Notes: a model not told the origin generated them from the letters alone. 15,162 bases of DNA from an uncultured Bacteroidales bacterium (GCA_937877465.1 CALFIT010000260.1:1-15162); one strand, 5' to 3'; shown: positions 1 to 6,170, numbered from the stretch's first letter. Translations and numbers: made by a program.

Positions 1-933
1 GAAACACAGAGGAATCTTTGTTTCGTTTCGGAATGACCTTATCTCATTGATGATATTCAGCGTATTGGGTTTCATCAAGATAAACGACGGGTTGGAGCAC
101 ATCATCAAGGCATGGAGCTGGAGTGCTTCGGACTCGGTTATATTAATAAAGGTGTCCAAGTCGCCCGATTTCAGTGCGGGAAGCAGGTTCTTGATGTTTT
201 CGTTGGCCTGCGCATAACGCGCTGAGGCGTAGGGATTTCCCTCCATCAAGGCGTGACCCGCGCGGCTCGAAACGGATTTGGTCTCGCTACTGACAATCAA
301 AATGCTGTCGTGATAAGTCTTGAAAACGGGATGGATGACGTTTTCGAGCGAAACGGCATATTCGTCGGAACTGCCTTCGTAGGCCTCCGTATGGCCCCAA
401 AGCGCCATCTTCGGGAACACCGACCGCGCCGCGCTACCCGAGGCCAATCGTGAGAAATAGGAGGCTTTTTGAAAATCAAATTTTTTGCTAACAATTTGAT
501 TTTCAATCTCTAATAAACACATTACGAACGCGCTCATCGAAGAGGCCGAAGACGCAATCCCCGAGGAGTGTGGGAAGGTGTTGCGACTCTCGACCTTCAG
601 GTTCAGTTGGTTGATGAACGGGAAAAACGCTTGGTTGTCCATTAAAAACTTCTCGATTTTCGCGCCGAAAGCTGAGTTTTCCTTGCCTTCGAAAAAGAAC
701 TGGAAACCAAAATGTTCCGATTTCTCAAAACTGATGAATGTCTCGGAGCGACATTCCGACAATGTAAAGCTAATCGACGGGTTTTGTGGGAGTTGTTTTC
801 CTTTCTTGCCCCAATATTTCACCAGGGCAATGTTAGACGGGCATTGCCAGCCCACGCGACCCCGAAAGTCGCTCGGCACTTCGCCTCTGAAGGCTTCGTT
901 CAACCAAATGTTTTCCATTTCCGTTGTTTTCAT
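1..933 (-). CDS. mvaD: Diphosphomevalonate decarboxylase (partial, C-terminus beyond left edge)
   Basis: This enzyme converts 5-diphosphomevalonate plus ATP to isopentenyl diphosphate, the last step of the mevalonate pathway, in the cytosol. Reading the minus strand from ATG 933-931 gives 311 open codons to base 1 with no stop. Family motifs are PSNIALVKYWGK (residues 32-43), the SISFTL segment (53-58), the phosphate-binding FPHSSGIASSASS loop (120-132) and SGSAARS (165-171), whose Arg170 matches the substrate-binding arginine of yeast MVD. The reading stops at IPLCF, just before the position where the family has the FTxDAGPN catalytic Asp, so that residue is not visible. The gene starts 22 nt after the GHMP kinase stop and is probably co-transcribed with it. 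A second ATG at 918-916 could also serve as start. There is no Shine-Dalgarno, as is normal in Bacteroidota. A 14-bp perfect inverted repeat lies inside the gene (469-506). Assignment is firm. Confidence 0.93.
   Translation of the reverse strand, partial: MKTTEMENIWLNEAFRGEVPSDFRGRVGWQCPSNIALVKYWGKKGKQLPQNPSISFTLSECRSETFISFEKSEHFGFQFFFEGKENSAFGAKIEKFLMDNQAFFPFINQLNLKVESRNTFPHSSGIASSASSMSAFVMCLLEIENQIVSKKFDFQKASYFSRLASGSAARSVFPKMALWGHTEAYEGSSDEYAVSLENVIHPVFKTYHDSILIVSSETKSVSSRAGHALMEGNPYASARYAQANENIKNLLPALKSGDLDTFINITESEALQLHALMMCSNPSFILMKPNTLNIINEIRSFRNETKIPLCF
469..506. repeat. 14-bp perfect inverted repeat inside mvaD
   Basis: TTGAAAATCAAATT (469-482) is exactly complementary to AATTTGATTTTCAA (493-506), with a 10-nt spacer. 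It lies in an AT-rich patch of the mvaD coding sequence and covers codons 143-155. The residues there line up roughly with a variable helix in family members, so this need not be an insertion. The structure is seen directly; any role in mRNA folding or as an insertion scar is inference. Confidence 0.6.
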
Positions 934-955
934 GCCGCGAAGATAAGAAAACTAT

Positions 956-1936
956 TCACAACACCATATCGCGATACCCGAAAACCACCTCCAAGCCTTG
1001 CTTTTTGAAGTAGTCTCTCACTTGATTTTCAGTCCATTCCGTGGCCGCCAAAACGAAGTCGCCACCCCACGCGCCGAGCGATTTCAGCGTACCGCTGAAG
1101 TCGGGGAAGCGTTTTTGTACAGGTGTTTGCCCGATGCAACGGCTGATGATGCGCTCGTGGCATTGCATCAGCAGGCAAAACTCGTCCAACGTCTGGCATT
1201 GGGGCATAGCCTTGCTGATTTCCGAAATGGCTTCTATATCTTTCTGTAAATCAGATGGTTTTGTCTTCTCCAAAAACGCCTTGACTTCTTTCGACGAGCT
1301 TTGTTTTTGGCCTTGATAGACGAAAAACAGGCGGTCGGCGAAACATGGTTGAAAGTCGATGAATTCAACTCTTGGTGTCGGTTCTGACGGTCGCTTTGCG
1401 TCATTGCGAGGAACGAAGCAATCCAGACGAGCCGAGTTTCCGTCAATCAGTTGATAATAAATCGGTCCTTCTGCCGTGGCGCAGGCGAGGTCGTAGCCCG
1501 AGCCGCCGAAGGTGAGTTTCAGCAGGTCGTAAGGATTGACATTTGCCCATTTAGCAAGGTTGGCAATCAAGGTGGAGCTGCTGCCGAGGCCCCATTCAGG
1601 GTCGAAGTCGAGATGGGTGGTGAATTTTAGGTCGTTCCTTTCAAAGGCGTTGGGATTCAGTTGTTTGACAGCTTCCAAGATACGAATTAATCCGAAGGTT
1701 TTTTCAGGACTGTCGGTGGAGAAATTCTCGAAGAAATCGCGCTGTAGAGTCGCCGAAAACCATTTCCTTTCGGGACGATAAGCTTCCCATCGGAGGATGC
1801 CTTTGTTGGTCTCAAGTGATTTTACTTCAAGGCTTTGACCTAATTTCAGCGGCAAGGCCAAGGCCAAGGCCCCTTTCAGGACGAGGTATTCGCCGGTGAG
1901 GAGGAATTTGCCGTGTGCCGTATATAGGACATTCAT
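956..1936 (-). CDS. GYDIA-family GHMP kinase of the mevalonate cluster, with in-frame repeat insertion
   Basis: This is a 326-residue small-molecule kinase of the GHMP superfamily. It has an N-terminal HGKFLLTGEYLVL segment (residues 8-20), the ATP-binding loop GLGSSST (116-122) and the GGSGYDLACA motif (144-153) typical of the Bacteroidota GYDIA group. It sits between HMG-CoA reductase and mvaD, so its substrate is probably mevalonate or phosphomevalonate; the sequence does not decide which. Residues 171-182 (LDCFVPRNDAKR) come from a dispersed 36-bp repeat placed in frame, within about 23 residues (roughly 168-190) that look extra relative to the family as I know it. The segment lies just after the GPIYYQL strand, likely a surface turn, and both kinase motifs remain intact. 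Transcription probably starts from the -7 box at 1962-1969, divergent from the toxin-antitoxin operon. mvaD follows 22 nt downstream. Confidence 0.85.
   Translation of the reverse strand: MNVLYTAHGKFLLTGEYLVLKGALALALPLKLGQSLEVKSLETNKGILRWEAYRPERKWFSATLQRDFFENFSTDSPEKTFGLIRILEAVKQLNPNAFERNDLKFTTHLDFDPEWGLGSSSTLIANLAKWANVNPYDLLKLTFGGSGYDLACATAEGPIYYQLIDGNSARLDCFVPRNDAKRPSEPTPRVEFIDFQPCFADRLFFVYQGQKQSSSKEVKAFLEKTKPSDLQKDIEAISEISKAMPQCQTLDEFCLLMQCHERIISRCIGQTPVQKRFPDFSGTLKSLGAWGGDFVLAATEWTENQVRDYFKKQGLEVVFGYRDMVL
1391..1426 (-). repeat. Dispersed 36-bp repeat, copy A, in frame within the GHMP kinase
   Basis: These 36 bases are identical to 5420-5455 and match 7650-7684 with one mismatch. On the minus strand they are read as LDCFVPRNDAKR inside the GHMP kinase. 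The length is a multiple of three. In this copy five of the six frames are free of stops; only one minus-strand frame has a TGA. No inverted partner arm is next to it, unlike the intergenic copy. Confidence 0.85.
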
Positions 1937-1961
1937 TTGCTGTCTGATCGAATAATGATGG

Positions 1962-1969
1962 CAAAGTTA
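1962..1969 (-). promoter_or_regulatory. Putative -7 box for GHMP kinase-mvaD
   Basis: On the minus strand these bases read TAACTTTG, matching the Bacteroidota -7 consensus TAnnTTTG. They lie 25 nt upstream of the kinase ATG. No convincing -33 TTTG is seen at the usual distance. The box is the mirror image of the one at 2013-2020. Confidence 0.5.
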
Positions 1970-2012
1970 TGGTTTTTTTGTCATTTGGCATGGCAATTTC
2001 TGGAATTTGTGC

Positions 2013-2020
2013 TAACTTTG
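2013..2020 (+). promoter_or_regulatory. Putative -7 box for the toxin-antitoxin operon
   Basis: TAACTTTG matches TAnnTTTG, 25 nt before the antitoxin ATG. With 1961-1969 it forms a 9-bp perfect inverted repeat (GCAAAGTTA / TAACTTTGC, 43-nt gap), so the two divergent promoters are mirror images. No good -33 box is visible. Antitoxins usually bind their own promoter, so an operator is likely in 1970-2045, but I see no clear palindrome to name as the site. Confidence 0.5.
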
Positions 2021-2045
2021 CGCCGTAATTCAAAAGCGACACGAT

Positions 2046-2315
2046 ATGAACGGGACGATTCCAACAGCAGTGCAGTTCGACACTTTCACGTTGACGGTGC
2101 CGAAAGACGAGGTGTCTTTTTTCAAGAAGATGGCCAAGAAAATGGGTTGGAGCATTGAGCGGAAAACCAAGCCCAAGGCGAGGCTTTACGACCCTGAGAC
2201 CGGCGAATACCTCAACGACGAGACGATGAAGACGATTGAGGACACCATGAACGGGAAAGGCTTGATCAAGTTTGACTCTTACGAGGATTTTAAAGAATGG
2301 GTTAAGGCGTTGTGA
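2046..2315 (+). CDS. Putative type II antitoxin (partner of YafQ-type toxin)
   Basis: This is an 89-residue protein immediately upstream of a YafQ-type toxin. The N-terminal half (about residues 13-36, FTLTVPKDEVSFFKKMAKKMGW) resembles short Bacteroidota antitoxin-like proteins, with a beta strand then a helix as in ribbon-helix-helix DNA-binding domains. The C-terminal part, with DETMKTIEDTMNGKG and FDSYEDFKEWVKAL, resembles the toxin-binding tail of RelB/DinJ antitoxins. Expected role: neutralise the toxin by direct binding and repress the operon promoter. The stop ends 2 nt before the toxin ATG, so translation is probably coupled. It is on the opposite strand from all flanking mevalonate genes. 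The family assignment rests on position and resemblance, not on a decisive motif. Confidence 0.75.
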   Translation: MNGTIPTAVQFDTFTLTVPKDEVSFFKKMAKKMGWSIERKTKPKARLYDPETGEYLNDETMKTIEDTMNGKGLIKFDSYEDFKEWVKAL

Positions 2316-2317
2316 TT

Positions 2318-2611
2318 ATGGCAAGATTCCAGATCGTTCCAACGGGTCAATTCAGGAAAGACTTGAAATTGGCCAAAAAAAGAGGGCTTGCGATGGATGA
2401 TTTTTTTGCCGTAACTGACTTGTTGGAAGCAGGCAAGCCTCTACCCGAAAAATGCAGAAACCATCAGCTGCATGGCCAATATGAAGGCTGTTGGGAATGT
2501 CACATCAATCCTGACTGGCTGCTGATTTACATCAAGGACACGGAAATCCGAATCGTCTCCCTCCAACGGACGGGAACACATTCCGATTTGTTTGGCAAGA
2601 ACAGGAAATAG
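2318..2611 (+). CDS. YafQ-family mRNA interferase toxin (RelE/ParE superfamily)
   Basis: This is a 97-residue predicted ribosome-dependent endoribonuclease that would cleave mRNA in the A site and halt translation. From ATG 2318, all the residues I associate with YafQ catalysis are present: His49 (NHQLHG), His62, Asp66 and Trp67 (ECHINPDWLLIY), His88 and Phe92 (RTGTHSDLF). The toxin therefore appears intact and active. A GTG at 2312, overlapping the antitoxin stop, could add two residues, but ATG 2318 gives the usual family N-terminus MARFQIVPTGQFRKDLK. The stop codon lies 6 nt from the convergent end of mvaA, leaving no room for a separate terminator. The pair likely arrived as a module between mvaA and the GHMP kinase. 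Confidence 0.93.
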   Translation: MARFQIVPTGQFRKDLKLAKKRGLAMDDFFAVTDLLEAGKPLPEKCRNHQLHGQYEGCWECHINPDWLLIYIKDTEIRIVSLQRTGTHSDLFGKNRK

Positions 2612-2617
2612 GGAGGC

Positions 2618-3943
2618 TTATTTTCTTAGCCCTTCCAAAAACTTCTCCACTGCCGCAAACGACACCGTCTTGTCTTTGAAATACTCGTGCGCTTGGCGTT
2701 TCTGCTCCTCGGTGGCGTTGAGTTGGTTGAGGATGTTGTTCAAGTGCATCTTCATGTGACCGGCTTGGATGCCTTTGGTGGTCAGCGAGCGCACAGCCGA
2801 GAAGTTGTTGGCCAAGCCCATGGTTGCGGCTATGGTCATCAACTCTGGTGCGGTGGGGTTGCCCAAAAGTTCCAACGTCTTCTTGGCCAAAGGATGCAGG
2901 CTGGTCAAGCCACCCACGGTGCCCAAGGCCATCGGCACCTCCAATTCAAAGTGGAAAACGCCGTCTTCAATCGTCACCGACGACAGGCTCTCATATCTTC
3001 CGTTGCGCGAGGCGAAGGTGTGGCCCGCCGCTTCCACGGCGCGGAAGTCGTTGCCCGTGGCGATGACCACCGCATCGATGCCGTTGTAGATGCCTTTGTT
3101 GTGCGTCGTGGCGCGGTCCACGTCGATGTGGGCGATGTCGACGGCTTTCTTGAATTTCTTGGCGTACTCGGCTCCCGAGAGGTTCTCGTCGATGCCATCT
3201 AATTGTTCCACGGGACATTCCACCCAAACCCGCACGCGACAGTCGGGCGTGTTGTTCGACAGGATGGTCATGATGATTTCCACCTTGCGTTGCTCCTTGG
3301 GCAGGTCGGATTGCTCGGCGAAGAAGTCCTGGAGGCTGTGTCCGAATTGTTCCAACACGGAGTTGATGAAGTTGGCACCCATCGCATCGCCGGTGTCAAA
3401 CTCGACCCTAATCTGATAATAGTCAGGGATTTGTGCTGTGTAGTCGATGAGGCGCATCCCGAGGATGCCACCGCCGCGCTTGCGCATCTTCTCGGTCATG
3501 CCGTCGGTGTCGGCCAAGAGGCGTTGCTCGATTTCGGGGAATAGCGCAAACAGTTGTTCCTTGTCGCCGCTCCAGCCGAAATGCACCTGCCCGACCTTGC
3601 GCACGTCGACGACCTCGGCATGAAAGCCGCCTCTTTCGCCCCAGAACTTGGCCGCCGCCGAAGCCGCAGCCACCACCGAGCTTTCCTCGATGACCATCGG
3701 CACGATGTAGTTCTTGCCGTTGATGTTCACGTTGGGCGAAATGCCGTAGGGGATGAAGAAATTGGTGATGGTATTCTCGCTGAACTCGTCGAAGAGCTGT
3801 TGTTTCTTCGCGTCGGCATGCCAATAGCTTTTCAGCAGGCGTACGACTTCCCCGGGGTTCTCGAAGTAGTTGGCAATCAGCTTCAGCTTCTCCTCCTTCG
3901 GAAGTTTCGAAAAGCCTTTCTTTATGCGTTCGCGAGTGTCCAT
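2618..3943 (-). CDS. mvaA: Hydroxymethylglutaryl-CoA reductase, class II
   Basis: This 441-residue enzyme interconverts HMG-CoA and mevalonate with NAD(P)H. The length, the absence of membrane segments and the sequence place it in class II, the Pseudomonas mevalonii type often named 'degradative'. Here, next to mvaD and a GHMP kinase, it must serve biosynthesis. Key sites are PMVIEESSVVAAAS (82-95) with the catalytic Glu, the nucleotide-binding DTGDAMGAN (183-191), HNKG with catalytic Lys283, TGND with Asp299, and the AGHMKMH flap with catalytic His396. The start codon lies 8 nt after the DUF4468 stop, so the two genes are probably one transcript. The gene converges on the YafQ toxin with 6 nt between stops. 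Normally the other mevalonate genes would follow on this strand; here the toxin-antitoxin pair intervenes. No truncation is seen. Confidence 0.96.
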   Translation of the reverse strand: MDTRERIKKGFSKLPKEEKLKLIANYFENPGEVVRLLKSYWHADAKKQQLFDEFSENTITNFFIPYGISPNVNINGKNYIVPMVIEESSVVAAASAAAKFWGERGGFHAEVVDVRKVGQVHFGWSGDKEQLFALFPEIEQRLLADTDGMTEKMRKRGGGILGMRLIDYTAQIPDYYQIRVEFDTGDAMGANFINSVLEQFGHSLQDFFAEQSDLPKEQRKVEIIMTILSNNTPDCRVRVWVECPVEQLDGIDENLSGAEYAKKFKKAVDIAHIDVDRATTHNKGIYNGIDAVVIATGNDFRAVEAAGHTFASRNGRYESLSSVTIEDGVFHFELEVPMALGTVGGLTSLHPLAKKTLELLGNPTAPELMTIAATMGLANNFSAVRSLTTKGIQAGHMKMHLNNILNQLNATEEQKRQAHEYFKDKTVSFAAVEKFLEGLRK

Positions 3944-3951
3944 GTGTTATC

Positions 3952-4476
3952 TTACCATTCCTCTTCTTCGATGACCTTTTCAGGTACCAGGCTTTCCTCA
4001 AACTTCTGTCCCCAGTCGTTGGCGAAAGCGGCAATCTGTTGCAGATAGCTGTCCCAAACAGGTTGATACAGAGGGTTTTCCTTGTTCATCCATTCCTCGC
4101 AGCCGTGCTTCGATTGGGTCTTCTGCATGAAATCGGTGAGGGTGTAGCGCACGCGACCTTCGCGCACCTCGATGGTGAAACGGTAGGTGATCCAAGGCCA
4201 TTTCGACTTCACGGGGTCGCCGTTGTCGAGCTGGAACTGGTGCATGCCTTTCATCGTGCGCCCGTCGTTCTGCTGCACGATGGTGGCGGGACTCCTGTAA
4301 TAGCTGTTCATAAAGCCGCTATAGATTCGATTAAACACTTCATCCTCAGTGCCTTCTGTTGGGATGACCTTGCGGAAGCAGATTTTTTCCGTCTTGGGGT
4401 CGATGGGCATGGTGGATTGGGCAAAGGTGACGGTCGCGAAAAGGAGTGCGATGATGAATAATGCAGTTTTTTTCAT
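3952..4476 (-). CDS. DUF4468 domain exported protein
   Basis: This is a 174-residue protein of unknown function. Residues 1-19 form a signal peptide ending TFA before Gln20, with no lipobox Cys, so the product is probably periplasmic. The mature N-terminus MPIDPKTEKICFRKVIPTEGTEDEVFNRIYSGF and the later QFQLDNG / WITYRFTIEVREGRVRYTLTDF match the pattern of DUF4468, a TBP-like fold common in Bacteroidota. The charged C-terminus (EKVIEEEEW) is family-variable. It is followed after 8 nt by mvaA and preceded by a plausible -7 box (4499-4506), so it is likely the first gene of a DUF4468-mvaA transcript. No catalytic residues are evident and nothing links it functionally to isoprenoids beyond position. 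Confidence 0.8.
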   Translation of the reverse strand: MKKTALFIIALLFATVTFAQSTMPIDPKTEKICFRKVIPTEGTEDEVFNRIYSGFMNSYYRSPATIVQQNDGRTMKGMHQFQLDNGDPVKSKWPWITYRFTIEVREGRVRYTLTDFMQKTQSKHGCEEWMNKENPLYQPVWDSYLQQIAAFANDWGQKFEESLVPEKVIEEEEW

Positions 4477-4498
4477 TTCGATTTTTTTAATTTGGTTA

Positions 4499-4506
4499 CA
4501 AAATTA
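4499..4506 (-). promoter_or_regulatory. Putative -7 box for DUF4468-mvaA
   Basis: On the minus strand this reads TAATTTTG, matching TAnnTTTG, 22 nt upstream of the DUF4468 start. A -33 element at the right spacing is not obvious. The rest of the 89-nt gap (4477-4565) is AT-rich, with a weak 5-bp stem at 4519-4534. Confidence 0.45.
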
Positions 4507-4565
4507 GTAATAATTCGTGTTGCTTCGGCGCAACGGGGACGAAAATAGCAAATTTCAGGCCAAAA

Positions 4566-5402
4566 CTATAACGGAATAAGTTCTGAGTCTTCCGAACAAT
4601 TCACTTGGATTTGCGGATGGCCCTTATAATATAAGGTGGAGGCTTCTTTCAGCGTGCCGTCAAGGGTGGCCTCGACCCATACCGTGGCTTCGGAGGCGTC
4701 CGACAACTCAACATGCATCTCGCCAACTCGGGTCTCGACCATGTTCAGCATGCTGCCGTCGCGCCCCTTGATGGTGGCCACAGCCGTCATGCCTCCTTTG
4801 TTGACGAAACGCGAGGCTTCTTCCAACTCGACCTCCAATTGCTCGACGGCCTCAATGCGTCCGTTGAATTGTGAGGCTTCCTCTAATGTGGCTGTGCAAC
4901 GACTGCCGGCAAACCGAAAACCGGTCAGCAAGGAAGCGTTTTCCATCTTGACGATGCAGCCCTCGCCCGAAAAGACCAAACCGTTGCAGACAGAGGCATC
5001 GCTCAGGTCGATTTCGAGGCCTTGTCCGCCGAAGTCGCCGCTGCATTGCACCGTGGCGGCATCGGAGGCTTCCAGTTGCTCCAATTGCGCGGTGTGGATG
5101 GTGGCGCGAAAGGCGGAGTTGATGGCCGGATAGACCTTACCTGTGAAGCCGATTTCGAGTTGGTTGCCGGTCATTTTTGCCTTGACATAGCTTTCCAAAT
5201 AGGCGGAATATTCCAATTCTACAAATGTGTTGATGGAATCGAACACCACTGTCACCTGCCATGCATCGCCAACCGTGATTTGCCGGATGTCGGCGTTCTC
5301 AAAAAGCGTTTTCTGTGTCAGGGTCATATCGACGTCTTTGTTGCACGAGGCGGCAAAAATCATGGCCGCGCAAAGGATGAATATGGATTTTAATGTTTTC
5401 AT
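4566..5402 (-). CDS. GIN-domain (DUF2807-type) lipoprotein
   Basis: This is a 278-residue putative surface or periplasmic lipoprotein. The N-terminus has a hydrophobic signal ending IFAASC, with Cys20 as the likely lipidation site; Ala at -3 is a relaxed Bacteroidota-type lipobox. The mature part starts with FENADIRQITVGDAWQVTV and EIGFTGKVYP, followed by irregular beta-solenoid-like repeats of about 20 residues containing LEASDAATV, DLSDASVCNG, MENASLLTG, LEEASQFNG, LEEASRFVN, ELSDASEATV and LKEASTLYY. This is the 'head GIN domain' pattern, in which an S/D-A-S motif recurs at turns. Function in the family is unknown; an adhesin-like or envelope role has been suggested. A palindromic repeat (5420-5507) lies 17 nt upstream of the start and would sit in the 5' leader of any message read through from rlmH. 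Confidence 0.82.
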   Translation of the reverse strand: MKTLKSIFILCAAMIFAASCNKDVDMTLTQKTLFENADIRQITVGDAWQVTVVFDSINTFVELEYSAYLESYVKAKMTGNQLEIGFTGKVYPAINSAFRATIHTAQLEQLEASDAATVQCSGDFGGQGLEIDLSDASVCNGLVFSGEGCIVKMENASLLTGFRFAGSRCTATLEEASQFNGRIEAVEQLEVELEEASRFVNKGGMTAVATIKGRDGSMLNMVETRVGEMHVELSDASEATVWVEATLDGTLKEASTLYYKGHPQIQVNCSEDSELIPL

Positions 5403-5419
5403 ATTTGGTGTGTTTTTCG

Positions 5420-5507
5420 TCGCTTTGCGTCATTGCGAGGAACGAAGCAATCCAGAAAATAAGTTTTTGCTCTGGATTGCTTCACTGCGTTCGCAATGAC
5501 GCGAAAC
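5420..5507. repeat. Palindromic dispersed repeat, copies B and B' (intergenic)
   Basis: The left arm 5420-5455 is identical to copy A at 1391-1426. The right arm 5472-5507 is an inverted, diverged copy starting CTGGATTGCTTC and containing GCAATGACGCGAAACG. The arms are separated by 16 nt. The pair could form a long imperfect hairpin or cruciform. It fills most of the 145-nt gap between rlmH and the GIN lipoprotein gene. No CDS is seen in this gap. Confidence 0.8.
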
Positions 5508-5547
5508 GTGTCAGTTATGCTACTTAAACGACATTGTTGCTGAATTA

Positions 5548-6021
5548 TTATTGGTGATGGTAAGGTTCGCCCTTCAGGATGGTGAAGGCACGGTAGAGCT
5601 GTTCGACGAAGATGAGCCGCACCATCTGGTGGCTGAAGGTCATGGGCGAGAGCGACACCTTGGCGTTGGCGCGGTCGTACACCTCTTGCGCGAAGCCGTA
5701 GGGCCCGCCGATGACGAACACCGTGCGCTTGCTGCCCGAAGTCATCTGTCGCTCAAGGCTTTCGGCGAAATTTACGGAGGTAAGCTGTTTGCCGTTCTCG
5801 TCCAAGAGGATGACATGGTCGGAGGGTTGCAACTGACTCAAAATCAGGAAACTCTCGGCTTTCTTTTGTTGTTCCTCGCTGAGGGTCTTGCGTTTGCGGG
5901 GGTCTGGGATTTCCTTCATCTCGAAAGAGGCATAATGCCCGATGCGGCCCACGTATTTCTTGATGCCGGTAGCTAAGTATTCCTCGTCGGTTTTCCCTAT
6001 AACCAAAAGTAGTATCTTCAT
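5548..6021 (-). CDS. rlmH: 23S rRNA (pseudouridine-1915-N3)-methyltransferase RlmH
   Basis: This SPOUT-class enzyme methylates N3 of pseudouridine 1915 in helix 69 of 23S rRNA, using S-adenosylmethionine, on the assembled 70S ribosome. I chose ATG 6021-6019, which gives 157 residues beginning MKILLLVIGKT, close to the 155 of E. coli; an in-frame ATG 12 nt upstream at 6033-6031 would add MTKK. Knot motifs are LLDENGK (72-78), IGGPYGF (104-110), and the C-terminal block SPMTFSHQMVRLIFVEQLYR (125-144) followed by AFTILKGEPYHHQ. The gene lies 149 nt downstream of ribF on the same strand, with the palindromic element 6030-6165 directly in front of it. The upstream ATG falls inside that element's terminal repeat, which favours the start at 6021. 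Confidence 0.96.
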   Translation of the reverse strand: MKILLLVIGKTDEEYLATGIKKYVGRIGHYASFEMKEIPDPRKRKTLSEEQQKKAESFLILSQLQPSDHVILLDENGKQLTSVNFAESLERQMTSGSKRTVFVIGGPYGFAQEVYDRANAKVSLSPMTFSHQMVRLIFVEQLYRAFTILKGEPYHHQ

Positions 6022-6029
6022 TTTTTTCG

Positions 6030-6165
6030 TCACAAAACCGACAAAACTGTCAAAACTTTACTTTTTGGTAGGGAAAGCGGCCAACCGGCTCGCTTTCTGG
6101 CGGCAACCCGGTTGGGTGCCGCCCACCTTTAAAATGTGGTTTTGTAGGTTTTGTATGTTTTGTGA
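6030..6165. repeat. 136-bp imperfect palindromic element with two complementary-loop hairpins
   Basis: The ends are a 9-bp perfect inverted repeat: TCACAAAAC (6030-6038) and GTTTTGTGA (6157-6165). Each end carries three 9-nt units: (nnn)CAAAAC on the left (6030-6056) and GTTTTG(nnn) on the right (6139-6165). The centre has two adjacent 10-bp stems. Stem 1 is 6073-6082 with 6087-6097 (bulged T6090, loop AACC 6083-6086). Stem 2 is 6099-6109 with 6114-6123 (bulged A6105, loop GGTT 6110-6113). The loops are complementary, and CCAACCGG (6081-6088) can instead pair with CCGGTTGG (6108-6115). It fills the ribF-rlmH gap and contains no gene. It may be a MITE- or REP-like element, a structured leader for rlmH, or both. 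Confidence 0.7.
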
Positions 6166-6170
6166 TATTA

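Noticed and set aside
1391..1426. Frameshift or pseudogene status of the GHMP kinase because of the insertion
   Set aside because: The frame is continuous and all kinase motifs on both sides are intact, so it is annotated as functional with an insertion.
4519..4534. Stem GTTGC-TTCGGC-GCAAC as terminator of the GIN lipoprotein gene
   Set aside because: It has only 5 bp and no T-tract follows on the minus strand, so it is too weak to call.
5421..5499. Small peptides such as CVIARNEAIQ or HCEERSNP encoded by the repeat
   Set aside because: These are translations of the repeat itself in non-genic frames. There is no start context or independent gene.
6073..6123. The two hairpins between ribF and rlmH as simple intrinsic terminators
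   Set aside because: Neither is followed by a T-run on either strand. The symmetry with the outer repeats points to a larger element.
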